From assembly GCA_036346375.1 (NCBI GenBank), contig CM070500.1, positions 76,488,437-76,552,436 on the forward strand: a stretch of DNA of 64,000 bases, written 5' to 3'. This document shows positions 10,899 through 22,078 of this stretch, one piece after another (position 1 is the stretch's first letter; each line of letters starts with the position of its first letter). The notes below the pieces were generated by a model. That model saw only the letters and a program-made list of their open reading frames with translations. It was not told the DNA's origin and did not search any database. This stretch comes from Guadua angustifolia. Taxonomy: Eukaryota > Streptophyta > Magnoliopsida > Poales > Poaceae. A program made the position numbers and the translations under genes.

Positions 10899-11500
10899 TG
10901 CTGGGGCCACACTGAAAGTTTTAGGTCTGGTGTGTTTTTGAAATTAGAGTGCAATTAATTGACCGTATAATATGATTAATCGATCATTTTCTGATTAATC
11001 ACCTTTTTTTCTGTTAATCACGAAAATAGCTTATTTTTATTAACTAAATATGGTAAATTAGTTTATAATATTGTATTATAGTGTTCATAGCATGTACCCT
11101 TTGGATGAAATGTAAAAATGAAATGTAAAACAGGTTTTATAGAGTGATAAATTACAATAACTTTCAATAAATAAAATATTTCTAATTAATTCTAAATGTA
11201 AATAAATATGTTAATAAGAACACATAATCAGTTGTATTGTAATTAATTGCTTAGCGCTACCACGTCCATCCGTCAAGCGCATACGTTGGCATGTTGATTG
11301 GTAAAAAAAGCATGGATGCGTGGACTGATATATTGGTGCTGAAGTAATATTTCATAGCAGTGACATCGCTATGTACTTAGTATTTTCGAAATCATGCGGG
11401 TTTTTTTTCTTGGTAAGAGAGAATTCATGTGGCTGAGATTATTAATCTAGTAACTTGGTCTTTGATTCCCACTGTAGTTTGCAGCTCACCCTTTATTTGG
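10899..11500. other. AT-rich intergenic DNA, nothing recognised
   Basis: Strongly AT-rich, with repeated GATTAATC words around 10970-11020. No gene or element end was identified. Confidence 0.5.
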
Positions 11501-11509
11501 TAACATATC

Positions 11510-11961
11510 CTGTGCATATAGATCTCCTCGTGCACATGTGCACACAGTCCATCTGGACCTTCCCCCACTAATCCAACGCACAACGCCCTAGGGTTTAGGC
11601 TTGCCTCAACATGGATTAGGGGAGACCAGCAAATCTCTGAACACCACGGTAAAATATCGGTGTGTCTCTTGTGATTTGCATTCTATTCTTTGTTTACATT
11701 CAATCAATTTATATTCATATAATTGATGGTTTGATTGCTTGTATTTAAGATTGCGAATTATTGTGAGAGACATAAATAGTTAGTGCACTTAGTGAGTCTA
11801 GTTGACTTAGGCTTTAATTGTCAAAATCTTAGTTTATCGCTTCCGCATCTATTATCTTTTAGGTTTTGACATAAGGTTATTTAGGTGAGATTTTAATTAA
11901 TCGTAGAAAACATTTTATAGTTGTCTATTCATCCTCCTCTAGTCGGTATCCTCGATCTTAC
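11510..11961 (+). repeat. Possible Copia LTR 3' part
   Basis: The stretch ends with CATCCTCCTCTAGTCGGTAT then CCTCGATCTTACA. This resembles the CACCCCCTCTAGGCGACATC end of the Copia LTR at 21990-22022 and of many plant Copia LTRs. No primer site follows and the 5' end is undefined, so this is at most a truncated LTR. Confidence 0.35.
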
Positions 11962-12534
11962 AACGAGTCAAACATACATGAACTCATGAATCGGAAAAAA
12001 AGAGGATAACGTAAGAGGTGCAACGGTATGGATTTGTAAGGGATATGGAGGAAAGAGGTGGTACATGGCAGTAGGGAGCAAGGGCGAAGCATGGCGGCGT
12101 AGCTGGTCGGGACGACATGGACGGTGAAGAGAGGCGTAGAGGAGGAGATTGAACCAAATACAACTAAGATATGAAATTTTGTGAAGAGAGGTGGACTCTT
12201 TACCTTTACCTCTCCAGCATCGATGGGAGGTAGTACGCAACCAAAGGGTAGCGAGGGCATCATCGGGAGGGGAGAAGGGATGACCAGTCGCCTAGCTGGA
12301 TGAGGATGTTGGTGTCAGTGAGATCTGGCACTCCAAGGATGGCAGCGAGTCAGAGGGGGCGATATCTGAGAAGCAGAAGAGGGGTAGCGACCAGCTAGAG
12401 AGAGCCAGCGAATATCTGGCGTGGAATCTAGCAATCAACCACCAGTGACAAGCCTGGAAGCGCAACAGCGGGGAAACCCTAGCTTGAAGGGAACTCTCGA
12501 GGGGGGTGGAGAATGAGGTTGAGGGTGAGAATTT
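11962..12534. other. Unassigned GC-moderate sequence left of the small CACTA element
   Basis: Two minus-strand open frames (12263-11958 and 12537-12292) are rich in Ser/Pro/Leu and match no family I know. No gene is called. Confidence 0.4.
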
Positions 12535-13119
12535 CACTACTGCAAAAAAACTATCACAAGCGGTTCGAAACTGTTTTTAGAAGCGGTTTAGAACCGCTTA
12601 GAAGCAATCATGAAAGTGATACTGCGTTAAGATTACAAGCGTTTTATAACCGCTTGTAGAAGTCACTTCAAAAGATAAATAATATTGTGAGGATGGATTC
12701 AACCCACGACCTCCTCCTCGTGACCACGCCTCACCCATCAAACCAACCCACCCACGCTGCTCTTTGATAGAGTAGGGCATGCATTCCTTTTATTATTTGA
12801 AAACTAGGCTTTTAGAAGCGGTTGGGGACACGAACCCTTCTAGAGCCCGGCTCTAGAAGGGGTTCGTGTCCCCAACCGCTTCTAGAGCTAGAAACTTTAG
12901 AAGGGTTCGTGTCTCAACCCTATCTAAAGCTTCTAGAAGGGGTTCGGGACACGAACCGCTTCTAGAGTTAAGGCTTTAGAAGGGGTTTGTGTCTAGAACC
13001 GCTTCTAGAAACCCCCTTCGGTCCGTTTTCCACGAACCGCTTATGGTGCAGAGATCACAAGCGGTACATAATTAACCGTTTGTAATAGGCCGTTTGTGAA
13101 AGTCGATTCTGTAGTAGTG
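12535..13119. mobile_element. Small non-autonomous CACTA element, TSD TTT
   Basis: The element starts CACTACTGCAAAAAAAC and ends CTGTAGTAGTG. It is flanked by identical TTT trinucleotides at 12532-12534 and 13120-13122, so it is 585 bp with the 3-bp duplication expected of CACTA (En/Spm) elements. The interior is packed with AGAAGCGGTT and its complement AACCGCTTCT in both orientations, including an inverted pair around 12815-12885. These are the subterminal repeats bound by the element's own DNA-binding protein in this superfamily. It has no coding sequence and needs transposase in trans. The same AAGCGGTT motif fills the 5' end of the large CACTA at 59173. Confidence 0.92.
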
Positions 13120-13122
13120 TTT

Positions 13123-14519
13123 CTTTCCTTTCATACTAAGGTATAGGTGGGTAAATACTTCAAACTTCAGTGGCAATGTCCGATTTCTAAGGCAAAAGCC
13201 AGGGGAAGCTGATCGAAAGTGGCTACAGGCTTTTAGCTTCCTATAGTTACCGGTGATTTTTGGCTTTTTCAAATATCGCATTAGGAAGCCTAGTGTTTAG
13301 GACAACTTCTAATTTCTCAAAGAGAAAAACTGCAGTAGAAGCAGTTCTAAACAGGGCTACTGATGAATAATGAATAACTAGATCAATGCCCGTGCGTTGC
13401 TACGAAAAATAAACTTGGTAACGAAATATAAAGGTCAATCAATAAAAGAAAATTGTGCTACGAGATCAAACATCTATTTCTCCTGATTACAAAAGTTTTT
13501 ATGGTTTCTTCTCCGGTATGAATTAAAACCAAATTTTATACGTAGCACTACAACATTTTTTTCGAATGTACTGCAACATTTTTTCCTTCACGTGCAACAT
13601 TTTGTTACAACGCGTGCAATATTTTCCTTCGACAAATAGTAAAATTCGCTATAGTAAACGGATGTTGCAAGCGTTCAAAAAAAATATGTCGCGCTGATAG
13701 AAAATATTGCGGACGAGAAAAAATGTTGCAAGAGGCGTCCGATGAAATGAATGTAAATCGACATCCGAGCTAGTTTCTCCCCTTTATAAAGGCTTCTCTC
13801 GCTCTAGAATCCTCTTGTTGAAGTACTTGCCGTAAAATGTAACTTTCGGCGGTTGTAAATCAAATCAAATCTTTGTAATAACGATGAATGATATTGTTTC
13901 TAGATAATCCGTGTGCTAATATTTGGTAAGTGTAGATTAGTAAAGGAATTTTTTGGAAAATGGTTCAACTATATTTATTCTCTTTGAAATCCTACCCATG
14001 CAGATTTCTTTCTTCTTTTTTTCCGGGGAGGAAGGAATATCGCGAGGGATTCGCTCGGGACGCGCGTATGGGGGGAGAAAAACGGACCGCTGCCACCAAC
14101 TGTAAATTAAAAATAATAGAGATAATGACGATATACGTAACAATGCAGGGATATGATCGTGCTTATCATTCTAGTATGCGTCCATCGATCACGTACTTGT
14201 TCTTCTAAATTTTTAATCCCAAAAAAATTTATTCTTAACAGAATCATCTATGCCAAGCTTGGTCCGGTTCGACCTACTTAATTAATTACTACATATGACA
14301 AAAGTGTGTGCAGCTAGCTATTCCTCTTTCGAGTCTCAGCTCACAAGTCGCAATACAACTGTATATATGTATGTATAGAACTATAAATACATCATATACA
14401 TGTTGTGCGTTCTCAGGCAGAAGGATCTGTCTAATGTAAATAGATCGAGTTAACAGTGGTCGGCGGTAAAATCAATACACACGCACTGTAGCCGATTACG
14501 CACTAGAAAATTTTATAAA

Positions 14520-14520
<1 letters not shown>
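13123..14520. other. Intergenic DNA with scattered repeat words
   Basis: No gene was found. From 13540 to 13740 the words GCAACATTTTTT and TGTTGCAAG recur in both orientations, and 13385-13420 has a grass-repeat-like GATCAATGCCCGTGCGTTGC block. Both suggest old transposon ends, but no element could be delimited. Confidence 0.45.

Positions 14521-14522
<2 letters not shown>

Positions 14523-14571
<49 letters not shown>
14523..14571. repeat. (TA)n microsatellite
   Basis: About 24 uninterrupted TA/AT dinucleotides. Confidence 0.97.
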
Positions 14572-14575
<4 letters not shown>

Positions 14576-14692
14576 AACTCATTTGCAAATGGGAGAGTTT
14601 TTCAAAATTTCACCTGTATCTCAAAGTTCATCGAAATCCATCCACAAGTTCTGTTTGGTAGCAAATTCCTCCGAGGGCCAATTTACTCCTTA

Positions 14693-15019
14693 ATATGGAT
14701 GTATTTCCAAATAAAAAAAGTAAGTTAGTCCTTTTGTTAATACGGATGTATTTGCGAATATGGATGTATTTTTTGCGAATATGGATGTATTTTTGTGAGT
14801 AAATATGGATGTATTTGAGAATATGGATGTATTTTTTTGTTAATATGGATGTATTTTTTCAAATATGGATGTATTTTTTTAATATGGATGTATTTTTTTG
14901 TTAATATGGATGTTTTTGCTAATATGGATGTATTTTTGTGAGTAAATGAGTGAGATTGTTAATATGGATGTATTTGTGAATAAAAAAGTAAGTTAGTCTT
15001 TTTGTTAATATGGATGTAT
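14693..15019. repeat. Minisatellite, AATATGGATGTATTTTT unit
   Basis: Thirteen copies of ATGGATGT (one is ACGGATGT) are joined by variable T-rich spacers, giving units of roughly 17-25 bp. A longer inserted phrase with AAAAAAGTAAGTTAGT occurs near both ends (about 14715 and 14983), suggesting a higher-order duplication. Confidence 0.9.
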
Positions 15020-15141
15020 CATGTTAAATGTGTAAGTATATATGAAATGTATAAGTATATGTGAAATGTCAAATGTATATGTATCATGTGAAATGTGTAA
15101 GTATATATGAAATGTCAAATGTATATGTATCATGTGAAATG
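15020..15141. repeat. Second tandem repeat, ATGTGAAATGTGTAAGTATA type
   Basis: Units of about 24 and 49 bp built from GTATCATGTGAAATGTG, TAAGTATATATGAAATG and TCAAATGTATAT follow the minisatellite directly and end at the junction with the LTR fragment. Confidence 0.85.
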
Positions 15142-15947
15142 CCCTCAGAGCTCAGGACTGCCTCAGCTCTGGGCGCCCGCAGCTCGACTGGCCTCAGTCG
15201 GGTCCCAACGAGCTCGAACCAGCTGACCTCGCCACGTCGCCGATCGACCTCAATTGGTCACCCGCCCGTGGACACTGACATCCATGAGGCAGGTGGCTCC
15301 TCCCAAGGTGGCGGGGCCGCCAAAGTCAAGCGCCATCCCTTCACCCGTCGAGCCTGAGTGGGAGACGCGCTCCCTCCCGAGGCGACACCAGAGCACAACA
15401 GAACGTCAAGATTCGACAGCGACTGGAGAGGGCAGTGCGCCTTCAACAACAGATGCCGCTGCCGTGTCTACCAACCTGCATGGGATGAACAGAACTGACA
15501 GCCACCAGACCAAGACTGACTCCGGCGTGTACACCCTACTTTTTTTTCCAAACTCCCGTAACCTGCCCTTCCGCCTACATAAAGGAGCAGGACCCTTAGG
15601 GAAAGGGACTCATCCGAACTTACTCGAGCATATCCGAAAAGCCTGAGCCGACCAAGCACTCAGGCACACACGAGCAGACCAAACACTTCGGAGCACTTAC
15701 GAGCATACAGCTCTCACTTCTCCCACTCGGACGAGGCGCTCAAGGCCTACCCTTAGCCCTCGCTTGTAAATACCGTGCAGTCCTCTGCACCCCAAAGCAA
15801 TATATAATCACCACACAAACTGGAAGTAGGGACATTCAGCCCGAACCAGTATACATCTTGGGCTCTCTGAGTCTAACCATTCAAGGAGAGGGAACGCGCG
15901 GCATCTTAACTTACAAATTTACTTGCTTGCTCACTTAAACACCGACA
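15142..15947 (-). mobile_element. Truncated LTR, relative of the solo LTR at 4822
   Basis: In minus sense it starts TGTCGGTGTTTAAGTGAGC at 15947 and shares the GCGCGTTCCCTCTCCTTGAA and AAGATGTATACTGGTTCGGG blocks with the 4822 LTR. It breaks off near 15142 after about 806 bp, some 250 bp short of the full length of that relative. Flank TCGAG (15948-15952) is not repeated on the other side, in keeping with truncation. It interrupts or abuts the CACTA fragment on its right. Confidence 0.75.
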
Positions 15948-15949
15948 TC

Positions 15950-18311
15950 GAGCAGCACTTGAAGAACGCTGAATCAAACACAGGAGAGAATGCAAGAAGA
16001 GATCCGAAGAGATGCGCTAGCCTTGAGCCAACAGCGGGAGACGGGCCAGAACCTCCAAGTAATCCTAACATCATCGGCCCCTCCAGTGCGGTAGCACTTG
16101 TTGCGCTTCCGGTGGCTGCCGAAGCGGACTTGGACCACTATCCTATAGACGACATCGCAATCTGGACACCTTGTGAGCTGCACATCCAAGCGGAACCTCT
16201 CCTTCAAAATGCCCACGGCATGGCTCACCCAGTGGAGCCGGGCAGCTCATCCATGGCCAACAATACCGTCAGAGCTACTCCAAGGTCTCGGTGGCGGAGG
16301 TTTACCCGGGGTACAAGGACCTTGACCTCGAAATTCCCGGAGGTGACGGGATTACGAAGCTAGGAGAGGTGATACACATTTCATCCCTGTGGGCTAAGCG
16401 ATGCATAATTTTCGAGATAACATGGACGTGTCCTCTCCGCGAAGAAGCTTAAGTCCTACACCACCTCCCGCACACATAAGCCCCAGAAGAAGCCCGTCTC
16501 CTCCTAAGAAGGCACCGACTCCTACACCACCTCCCTCACACACAAGCCCCAGAAGAAGCCTATCTCCTCCCAAGAAGGCGCCGACGAAGACAAACAAGCT
16601 AGCTCAGCCAGCAACTCCCAAGAAGACGGGGTCCTCCACCCAATCCAAGAAGCTAGCTCCAGTTCTGAAGCGGGCGTATGATATGACCGACGAGGAGACC
16701 AAGAAGATAGTAAAAGACGAGGTAACTAAATATTTTAAACCCAAGTCACTAGAGAAGAAGGTTCAACCTGGCACAAAAGAATTTCACAAAGGCTTGAGGA
16801 CTATTAAAAATTTGAAGGATAAAAAAGAAATGCCTAGCCTATCAAATTACAAGCGCATATTGACTAAGGAATGCCATAAGAAGAAGACGTCAGCTGAGGA
16901 GAAGGCCAAGGAGATGCTAAAATTCTTCGATGAAACTGGACTTAACGCAGATCAAGTATTAGGCACGGCGAAGATTGAGTATGCCCAAGTAAGATGGCCA
17001 TTTACACAGGGCACATCATTGGTCAGGCGTGAGGAGCTGCTCCAGCTACCAACAAAGATGCGGTAATTCCATGAATGGTATATGGACGCGACCAAGTATG
17101 GTCTAGATTTGTTCGCTGTCAAGTACAAGGAACAAGATTTTTTCCACGGGGACAGTGAATTTTATGTCGAATGGAACGTCATGTATGATCTATACCGACT
17201 TTCCACGGGACGATGAATTTTATGTCGAATGGAACGTCATGTATGATCTATACCGCATAAATGCCCTCGCCGGGCTATGCTTGGGTTGCTGGATTCGTAA
17301 GTGTCTTATTTACAAAAAAACCATCGCACGCCCTTGTACTATACTAACTTGCAAGTCTAACTAATTTCTTCTTATGTAGAATGGAGATACAAAGATGCTA
17401 AAGGGATCGTATTTTTGACATAGGCTTCATGGACCCAGTAATTATCAACGACACAACTGTTAGAGACCACCCAACTGAAACAGAGACTAACATATACAAT
17501 ACACTAATGGGACAAAAATATAAGTCAAAGATATATCTACCCTACGCATTTGAGTACATGTTTTCGCATCACTCGCTTCTACTCTTTTTTCATAACACGA
17601 TGTTAGAACTAATTAGTTATCTACGCTGACATATATCGTGCGCATTTTCATCGGATTCTTCTTATGATCGAGCTAGATCGTAGCTCGATCACGATTATGG
17701 ACTCATAAAGGAAACCAGCTAAAAAGTTTCAAACTTTATCGACATGCTCAACCGTATTAATTATTGTTTCTTTCATTATTCTACTAGTTCTATTTCCTTC
17801 CATTTGAAACAAATTCTAATCATGTACAATTCAGAATCACATGTGTATTGCATTCGCACGTTCCGTGCCAAAACAGGGCGATTCAAGAAGAAATTTGATA
17901 TTACAATTGCTTCTCAAGTACGTATATCATAATGCTAGCTTTTAGTTAGTTAACTTAATTTCTTTGCATCCATTTCACGCTTTTAACTTTTTTCACCGCA
18001 GATCTTGAGACAAATTACCGACAACAATTTATGCGGCTACTATGTATGTGAGTTTTTGCACACCCAAACCGGAGCCGCTGACCACATGCTAAAAGGCAAC
18101 AAGGGGGTGAGTAAATATAATTAATAGCTTTAATGATGTCTAGGTACTCCTTATATCTTGTACAAATTTAAGGATTGATTAGTTAATGACTTAATGACAG
18201 GTGCCATTATATTTGGCGGAACAAGGATCAGAACTCTCGCCGGCGCGAGTGAGAGCAATCCAAGAACAACTCATCGGCTTCATTTACGATGAGGTCAGAA
18301 TCGAATCGTGA
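15950..18311 (+). pseudogene. CACTA-associated Ulp1-like (C48) cysteine protease protein, degenerate
   Basis: Readable blocks in order are: MQEEIRRDALALSQQRE-like coiled coil (about 15985); YPIDDIAIWTPCELHIQ (16138-16190); a Ser/Pro/Lys-rich tract SPRRSLSPTPPP (16401-16640); the intact 222-codon frame 16401-17066 with a helical KEVTK-FKP region and QVLGTAKIEYAQVRWPFTQG; a protease domain with LPYAFEY before the expected catalytic His (about 17545); MDS-RKPAKKFQTL with the expected Asp (about 17698); and NNLCGYYVCEFLHTQTGA with the catalytic Cys (about 18022). It ends VRAIQEQLIGFIYDEV with stop at 18309-18311. Ulp1 domains cleave SUMO-like conjugates; their role in CACTA elements is not settled. 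Frameshifts, stops and a 60-bp internal duplication make this copy non-functional, although some gaps may be introns. Confidence 0.75.
17141..17257 (+). repeat. 60-bp tandem duplication inside the Ulp1-like gene
   Basis: TTTCCACGGG, then GATGAATTTTATGTCGAATG-type sequence, occurs twice with a period of about 60 bp (17141 and about 17200) and only a few differences. It disrupts the reading frame after EFYVEWNVMYDLYR. Confidence 0.9.
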
Positions 18312-18603
18312 GTTTCACGAACCAATCAGAATAGGTTGGGCCCTTTGATAAGGACCGTGAACTGCTTCGGGTCGATGTACCAGCAATAGCGATGCACGAA
18401 AAGATCCCGGCGAATGTAAGGAAAAGAAAGACTAAAGTTGTTAATGAATATTCTCTCGACATCGATCGATGAATGTAAGAATTAATATGTGTACATATTG
18501 TAGTACATTAGTTGTAATTAAATTTGTTAATGAATGTTCAAGTGATTTAATTATCATCGGATGTGCACGATTGATTATATGTGCTTTAATTAGTTGTGAT
18601 TTA

Positions 18604-18675
18604 ACACACACATATATATAATAGCTAGTGGACACACACACACACACACACATATATATATTAATTATATATACA
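18604..18675. repeat. Compound (CA)n/(TA)n microsatellite
   Basis: ACACACACATATATAT runs occur twice, around 18604-18621 and 18631-18675. Confidence 0.95.
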
Positions 18676-19557
18676 AAGACATCAAGATCGATTAGAGAAA
18701 CCAACCGATCTCGATGAGTGATGACTATCGCATAGGTTGGAGACATCAACCAGATCGATAAGGGCCTTAGGGGTTCACGATGTGTGCCACATGTGATATC
18801 CAACCGTAGTGATACTATATCGAAGCGGGGGAAACGGACTGATGTCCTTGAGCATCGGCCCGGATGGCTTTGTACGGTTCAAAAACCGGTATTAAAGACC
18901 GTTTTAACCGCATCAATGCCGATTCGTAGTAGTGCTTAAAGCTCTTACATGCGTTCTTGTGTCACAATCCCAGTTGACGGGTGAAGAATAAAGCGCGGCA
19001 CAAGGCGTGAGGATAGAGGTACAAAGAAAAAGGACTACCATAGGCGTTCGATCGTCGACATTGAAGCCACACGGAGGGATTCTGGCAATTTGGATAGATG
19101 TGATCCCCTTAGCAAGAGAAGAGACGGCCGGTCAGGTCTAGGAGCTTGAGAGCAAGTATAATAAGTCCTACTAGGCAGGCTGTAAAGTTGTCCACGTCAT
19201 CAAAATCCTAGGTGGAGGGGAGAGAAAAGAAGAAAGAGAACGAAGCGGGCGCTCGATCAATCGCCCGGCTAAAACACATCGTACGAGGGTAAAACGCCCG
19301 CTTCCAGCCAGCTGCGAGCGATAGACCCGGCGCTTCTTTCCTCGCTTTTCTTCCTCCCGATCCCGTGCGTCGACCCAGCCGCGCGCCAAATCGCCTTGCA
19401 CCTCCCGCCAAATCACCGCCCCAAATCGATTCCTCGCGCGCTAGATTGAATCCTCGCGTGTTAGATCGAGCTGTAAATCCCAAATCTAGGCTGAATCGTC
19501 CCCAATCGCCACCTCCCAAACCCTAGAAGCCAGCGCAATCGTCACCGGCGGCGCTGC

Positions 19558-22022
19558 TGAAAGTGCATCTAGGCACTAATGTTATTTTGGTGATTAATGA
19601 CAAACACATATAATGACAATCTATGTAATTGTGTAAATGCTTAACTTAGTGCTTAACAAATGACAAACCTCTAATATGATTATATTGCTATGAGACTAAC
19701 ATGTTCATTGCCAAGTTGAGTATTAGTCTCATCTATTTAGAGGAAAATCAAGTGGATGGTTACAAAGATAAGGTATGCAATCTCGGTATCCCTTCTATAT
19801 TTGTCATTGCATTCCTTTTATACAAATGCATAGTGAACTCCAAGTAGCATGTTGATTATATATATGCACATTGGTTCATGTCATATTTATTTGTGCATAT
19901 GAATAAGAGTACATGTGCATGCATGTCTTAGTTGTGTACCTTCTCATGCACTTCTCTTAGTGAAGTTTAATCTAGAGTTGGATCACATATTTACTCTTAT
20001 TCCAAATATTATCTGCACATGTACAATTCATGTATATTCTATCATGTGCTTCATTTAAAGTAAAGACTGTGATCCTTGCCATGATTTAATTGATTCATCA
20101 TATCGGCAATTATCTCTCTAGTGCATATAGATCAATTACATATTCATCATGATGCACTTAGTAGAGAACTTTTCTTATGTCAAGTGTTTCCATTTATGTT
20201 ATGCTTCTTCATATGAAACACTTGTGGTACTTAATTGCTCACAAATATCAATTTATTCACATCTATCGCTTTTTGGGACTAATGTCTTTCATGAGTGGTT
20301 TAGAAAGAATTAGGTCCCGTGATGTGTATGATGACCAAGGTATCGGGAGGATGATCATTAAGCCGAGGTCAACAAGACAGCGGTGTCACCAAGAGTTGAG
20401 GACTAAGTCAAGATCGACTTGGCGTGGAGATCGTCGGAGAGGATGATCAAGTCAAGGTTGATAGGACGAGAGTCTCATGAGGTGAATCGAGTCAAGTTGG
20501 ACAAAGCGAAAATGTCATCAATCATTTGGTGAAGGTCTTCATGCACCGGAGTTAAGAAAGAAGTTGACAGTAATGGCTGTTTTAGACTTGTATTATCTTT
20601 GATTTAATTTGAGTCTAAGGATTGCTGCAGACTATTAAGAGGGATGCTCCATTGAATGACTTTAGATGTGTCAAGTGCTCAAATGATCCATCCTTGTGAA
20701 ATTTAGAGAGAGTGGTATTGGTGGTACGGAAAGTGAGAATTATAGGTCTCTCTTGGATTCTTGGTGAAATCTGGATTTATCCTTTGAGATTTGGGTAGTG
20801 AGACCTTGTTGGTTGTGTAGCCCTTGTTCTTAGCTTTCAATAGAGTCCAAAATCACTTAAATCGAGTCCGAATCAAAAGTTATGCTCTTTTTCGTCGAAT
20901 TTCTGAGTCCGTCCGGAGTATCCGGATATTTAGTCCGGACACTGGGAAATTGTCCGAGTCTCCGGAAATTGTCCGGAGTCTCGGGATTAAAGTCGGACAC
21001 TCGGGTTAACCTTCTCGGTTGAAAAAATTCTTCCAGTTCGGACACTCCGGACTAAATGTCCGGATAGTCCGGTTTTGCGTAGATTCAAACGGCTAGTTTT
21101 TGGGGACCTCTATTTAAAGCCCTCTCTTCCCCATTTGAAAGGTGGCCGTTATTCCTTTGGTTTGAGGTGTTCTCCTCTTGTTCTTGAGCCCCCAAAACAC
21201 ATCTTTACCCTTAGATCTAAGTGATCCCTTTGTGAGAAGGGTTGGGAAGGGTTTGATGAGTGAGGTGTTAGATTGAGTGAGATTTGAGTTGTTTGAGCAC
21301 TTGATTTTCATCTCCAAACTTGTTCTTCATGAGCATTTGTTACTCTTGGAGGTTGAGGACTCCTAGGCGGCTAGGAGGTGCCCACGACCCACCAGTACTT
21401 TGTGTGGTTGGTCGTGGGAAGTTTGTGAAGGCGGATTCCGCCTCCAAGGAAGGAATCAAGGAGTTGAAACCGGCAGTGCATTTGTGCAACAGGAGGAAGA
21501 GGGTTGAAAGAGACCCCGGCTCAAGCGTCCAAGGAGTTGAAACCGGTGAGTGCATTTGTGCAACACAGGGAGTAAGAGGGTTGAAAGAGACCCGACTCGT
21601 GTGACGGAGCCGCCTCAGCGGAGACGTGGGATCCTCAAGGATCCGAACTTCGGTGAAAAACATCGCTCCAAGTTTGCCTCTTACTCTTGTTTTAATATTT
21701 GATTTTGAATCTTGAAATTGCCCGATCTACTTTTCTATTGACCTTTTCGCTAGACCACTACTTGATCTAGGTTCTGGTAGTGTTTAGAATCTTTGTGTTC
21801 AAGTAGATTGCTCAAAAGTTGGAGGAATTTCAAATTTCATCCCGAGGTGCCCAAATGAGTATCAAGACAATTACCCGGATAGTCAGGACATTTATACCGA
21901 GTATCCGGATAAAATCCCGGACACTCGGATGAAAACCTTGGATTGTTTTATTTCGGCGCAATTAAGAATTAAAAGTATAATTCGCCTATTCACCCCCTCT
22001 AGGCGACATCCCCGCCCTTTCA
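19558..22022 (+). repeat. 5' LTR of the SIRE-like Copia element
   Basis: This LTR is 2,465 bp. AT-rich U3 sequence comes first, then a TCCGGA-rich block and a TATA-like box near 21111. The end is TTCACCCCCTCTAGGCGACA then TCCCCGCCCTTTCA. It is near-identical to the 3' LTR (39124-39711 plus 49768-51630) apart from clustered small indels in C/G-rich words. Open frames within it are not genes. Confidence 0.96.
20905..21118 (+). promoter_or_regulatory. Putative LTR promoter: TCCGGA palindrome cluster and TATA-like box
   Basis: TCCGGA or near matches recur about every 15-25 bp from 20912 to 21071, often as GTCCGGACACTCCGG or TATCCGGATA. A TATTTAAAG box follows at 21111-21119. The 3' LTR repeats the same layout (50535-50720). 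The position upstream of a TATA-like box suggests U3 enhancer repeats. Binding proteins are unknown. Confidence 0.4.
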
Positions 22023-22040
22023 ATTGGTATCGAGCTAGGG
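22023..22040 (+). other. Primer-binding site of the SIRE-like element
   Basis: ATTGGTATCGAGCTAGGG follows the 5' LTR directly. It is a variant of the Copia TGGTATCAGAGC site, with an AG/GA change as found in several SIRE-like elements. Confidence 0.8.
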
Positions 22041-22078
22041 CTCTTATTTTATTAGACTTAACCGCCAGAAAGTTAAAG

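Larger units (their letters stand above)
15948..18934 (+). mobile_element. 3' part of a CACTA element carrying a Ulp1-like gene
   Basis: The right terminus ...GATTCGTAGTAGTG at 18934 is a CACTA end read outward (CACTACTACGAATCGGC). The protein content to the left is the CACTA-associated Ulp1 type. The 5' part, including the left terminus, is not found: the sequence is cut at 15947 by the LTR fragment. The element is therefore a 5'-truncated copy. Confidence 0.75.

Noticed and set aside
11958..12537. Minus-strand frames of 101 and 81 residues
   Set aside because: No recognisable domain, biased Ser/Pro/Leu composition, no splice or start context.
19171..19519. Minus-strand frames of 81 and 103 residues just left of the Copia LTR
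   Set aside because: They lie in the GC-rich 5' non-coding part of the Harbinger element and match no family.
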